This document shows positions 62,068-64,000 of a stretch of DNA of 64,000 nt, one piece after another. The position numbers and the translations under genes are program-made. Positions within the stretch are counted from its first letter, which is position 1. Each line of letters opens with the position of its first letter. The DNA is from Amycolatopsis acididurans (lineage in GTDB: Bacteria; Actinomycetota; Actinomycetes; Mycobacteriales; Pseudonocardiaceae). The DNA lies in the NCBI RefSeq assembly GCF_012328925.1, contig NZ_JAAXLS010000010.1, positions 124,001 to 188,000 on the forward strand, given 5' to 3'. Under the pieces are notes generated by a model. It made no database searches. It saw only the letters and a list, made by a program, of their open reading frames with translations, and was not told where the DNA came from.

Positions 62068-62149
62068 GGGCGGACTCTAGCCCGGCCTCGTGCCGGCCGC
62101 TTGCCGAAAGAGACCCTGCCGAGTGACGGGTGCGCCCTATGGTGTCGGC

Positions 62150-62917
62150 ATGCGCATCGGACTGGTCTATCCCACGGCGAACACCGGTGAGGACGACTTC
62201 CTGCGCCTCGCCGCACGGACGCGTCCGGCACTCGACGTCGAGGTCGTCTACTTCCCCTGGCCCGAGGACATCGGAGATCTGTCCACACTGGACACCGATC
62301 AGGTCGTCGATGCCGTGCGCCGCCTGGGTTCGGCAGCGCATCTGCAGCGCGTGCTGCCCGCCGCTCTCGACGGCCGCGACGTCGACGTGGTGGCGTATGC
62401 CGTGACCAGCGCCAGTTTCGTGGACGGACCGGACGGCGTCGAGGACCAGTTGCGCGTCCTGCGCCGGCTCGCGGACTGCCCCGCGATGAGCACGACAGCG
62501 GCGTTCCAGCAGGCGATCCGCAGCCTGGGGCTGCGCACGGTCGCGTTGGCGTCGGTGTACCACCCGGAGGTCTCGGCTCACTTCGTCGAGCGGGTGCGCG
62601 AGGCCGGCGCCGAGATCGTGCGCCGCGTCGACGCCTCCGGCGGCTCCGAGCGGGAGCTGGCACGGTGGTCCCCGGAGCGCATCGTGGATCTCGTCCGGCG
62701 CGCCGCGCATCCCCGCGCGCAGGCGGTGCTGCTGCCGGAAACCGCCTTGCACACCAGCGAAATCACCGCGGATCTCGAACGCGCCGCGGGCTGTCCGGTG
62801 CTCACCGCGACGCAGGTGACGCTGTGGGCCGCGGCGCGGCTCGCCGGAATACGCGCGGTGTCCGAAGAAGCGGGGCCACTGTTCGCGCCGAGCGGTTTTG
62901 TCGGACCCCGCGAGTAG
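62150..62917 (+). CDS. Asp/Glu racemase-superfamily protein (maleate isomerase/AMDase-like) without catalytic Cys
   Basis: A 255-aa two-domain protein of the maleate isomerase/arylmalonate decarboxylase group: RIGLVYPTANTGEDDFLRLA, VVAYAVTSASFVDGP, AAFQQAIRSLGLRTVALASV, VLLPETALHTSEI. In maleate isomerases Cys occupies the position before TS in the second segment and in 'SCTN' of the last; here Val and Glu stand there. Function is therefore open. The ATG at 62150 starts at the conserved N-terminal strand. It stands alone between molbindin and a PPOX-family gene. Confidence 0.75.
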   Translation: MRIGLVYPTANTGEDDFLRLAARTRPALDVEVVYFPWPEDIGDLSTLDTDQVVDAVRRLGSAAHLQRVLPAALDGRDVDVVAYAVTSASFVDGPDGVEDQLRVLRRLADCPAMSTTAAFQQAIRSLGLRTVALASVYHPEVSAHFVERVREAGAEIVRRVDASGGSERELARWSPERIVDLVRRAAHPRAQAVLLPETALHTSEITADLERAAGCPVLTATQVTLWAAARLAGIRAVSEEAGPLFAPSGFVGPRE

Positions 62918-62927
62918 CCTCCCGCTC

Positions 62928-63353
62928 ATGCCATTGTCACCAAGACAACGTCGGCAATTCCTCGCGGAACCTCACGTCGGAGCGCTGTCCGTGGTCGAGA
63001 AGCCGGATCGCGCGCCGCTGACGGTTCCCATCTGGTACCAGTACACGCCGGGCGGCGAGCTGTGGGTACGCACGGCTCCGGGTTCGCGCAAGGCACGCGC
63101 GATCGACACCGCGGGCCGGTTCAGCCTGATGGTCGAGCGCACTGTGCCGAGCGTCCGCTACGTGTCCGTGGCGGGCCCCGTGGTCCGGACCACGCCGGAC
63201 AGCGAAGAGCTAGCGTACGAAATGGCCGCGCGGTATCTGCCCGCCGACAAGGTCGCGGGATACCTGGAGTTCGAGCGGACGCAACTGGGCGAGCACGTCG
63301 TCATCTACCTGCGGCCGGAACACTGGCTGTCGGCCGATCTCGGTTCGGTGTGA
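62928..63353 (+). CDS. PPOX-class (pyridoxamine 5'-phosphate oxidase-like) flavoprotein
   Basis: A 141-aa split-barrel protein: LSPRQRRQFLAEPHVGALSV, LTVPIWYQYTPGGELWVRT and RFSLMVERTVPSVRYVSVAG. Actinobacterial members bind FMN, F420 or biliverdin; the cofactor is not clear here. The ATG at 62928 is preferred over the in-frame upstream ATG at 62898, which overlaps the previous gene. It starts 11 bp after the racemase-like gene and may be co-transcribed. Confidence 0.78.
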   Translation: MPLSPRQRRQFLAEPHVGALSVVEKPDRAPLTVPIWYQYTPGGELWVRTAPGSRKARAIDTAGRFSLMVERTVPSVRYVSVAGPVVRTTPDSEELAYEMAARYLPADKVAGYLEFERTQLGEHVVIYLRPEHWLSADLGSV

Positions 63354-63357
63354 GCGT

Positions 63358-64000
63358 TCAGGCGGCGGACTGCGCGGGCCCGGCCAGCGACGCGGTCACG
63401 CGTGCGACGAACTCCGCGTTCGACCTGGTCGTGCGCACCTGGTCGAGGAACTGTTCGGTGGCGCGCTTGGGATCCTGACCGGCCAGTGCGCGCCGGACCT
63501 CGGTCATCACGGCCAGTTCGCCGGGCGGCACCAGCAGGTCGTCGCGCCGGGTGCCGGAGGCGAACAGGTCGACGGCGGGGAACAGCCGGTGGTCGGCCAG
63601 GGCGCGGTCCAGGCGCAGTTCCGAGTTGCCGGTGCTTTTCAGCTCCTCGAAGAACACCGTGTCCGCCAGCGAACCCGTGCCGACGAGCGCCGTGGCGATG
63701 ATGGTGAGCGAACCGCCGCCTTCGATGTTGCGCGCGGCGCCGAGGATCTTCTTCATCGGATGCAGCGCGCCCGCGTCGACCCCGCCCGAGAGCACCCGGC
63801 CCGACGGCCGGGCGGCGAGGTTGTACGCGCGGCCGAGCCGGGTCAGCGAGTCGAGCAGCAGCACGACGTCACGGCCCGATTCGACGAGGCGTTTGGCGCG
63901 TTCGAGGGCGAGTTCGGCGACGGCCGTGTGCTCGGCGGGCTTGCGGTCGAACGTCGAGGCGACCACTTCACCGCAGACCGTGCGGCGCATGTCCGTGACC
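63358..64000 (-). CDS. rho: Transcription termination factor Rho, C-terminal part (cut by window edge)
   Basis: The minus-strand frame is open to the window edge. It encodes the C-terminal ATPase region of Rho: VTDMRRTVCGEVVASTFDRK, Walker B VVLLLDSLTRLGRAYNLAAR, the Q-loop/R-loop stretch VDAGALHPMKKILGAARNIE and the conserved ELKSTGNSELRLDRALADHR. It ends LAGPAQSAA. Rho is a hexameric RNA helicase that ends transcription. Whether this is the housekeeping copy cannot be told because the N-terminal RNA-binding part is outside the window. Confidence 0.92.
   Translation of the reverse strand, partial: VTDMRRTVCGEVVASTFDRKPAEHTAVAELALERAKRLVESGRDVVLLLDSLTRLGRAYNLAARPSGRVLSGGVDAGALHPMKKILGAARNIEGGGSLTIIATALVGTGSLADTVFFEELKSTGNSELRLDRALADHRLFPAVDLFASGTRRDDLLVPPGELAVMTEVRRALAGQDPKRATEQFLDQVRTTRSNAEFVARVTASLAGPAQSAA

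Overview
The window is GC-rich, densely packed actinobacterial chromosome with GTG starts, many ATGA/GTGA gene overlaps and a furA-katG pair. A guaiacol demethylase pair very close to the Amycolatopsis GcoA/GcoB proteins (recognised from memory, not searched) points to Amycolatopsis or a close member of the Pseudonocardiaceae. No tRNA, rRNA, insertion sequence, prophage or CRISPR array was seen. Nearly everything is accessory catabolism plus its local regulators.

Layout. 1-6.6 kb: the end of a LysR regulator, an M20 amidohydrolase, a GMC oxidoreductase divergent from a GbsR-type regulator, then furA-katG. 6.7-12.7 kb: a tetrose/tetritol-type sugar locus (FCD-GntR regulator, RpiB isomerase, DhaK-DhaL kinase, SDR, TIM-barrel isomerase, divergent MHS-type transporter) with repeated TGTYRACA half-sites. 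12.8-19.4 kb: a LysR gene, a 58-aa internally deleted SDR, a second SDR without its catalytic Tyr, gcoB-gcoA with the divergent AraC regulator gcoR, and a zinc alcohol dehydrogenase. 19.5-27.3 kb: a TetR gene, a large NB-ARC/LuxR regulator, a Baeyer-Villiger-type monooxygenase with an alpha/beta hydrolase, a methyltransferase remnant, and a WYL regulator divergent from DinB and VOC genes.

27.4-46.4 kb is one large acyl-CoA catabolic region: an AMP ligase, EthD and SnoaL-like proteins, a KstD-like flavoprotein, three acyl-CoA dehydrogenases, an enoyl-CoA hydratase, several SDRs, an ADH, a nitroreductase, an SCP-x-type thiolase with DUF35 partner, an APH-domain protein, an MFS transporter and two TetR regulators. 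Its transcription units share a palindrome of the form GAACTGA-NN-TCAGTTC at or near their promoters, so I read the block as one regulon for a cyclic (steroid-, terpenoid- or alicyclic-like) acid. The substrate is unknown.

46.6-55.1 kb is an oxidative operon: TetR, flavin monooxygenase, a PF10118 protein with a diiron-like residue pattern, a VanB-type reductase, a 61-aa protein, ALDH, SDR and a long-chain acyl-CoA ligase. 55.2-62.1 kb is a molybdenum locus: a PaoABC-like molybdenum hydroxylase operon with a coupled unknown protein, a TetR whose probable operator fills the promoter spacer, a free-standing sulfite-oxidase-fold domain and a double-TOBE molbindin. The end holds a racemase-fold protein lacking both catalytic cysteines, a PPOX-family flavoprotein and the 3' part of rho.
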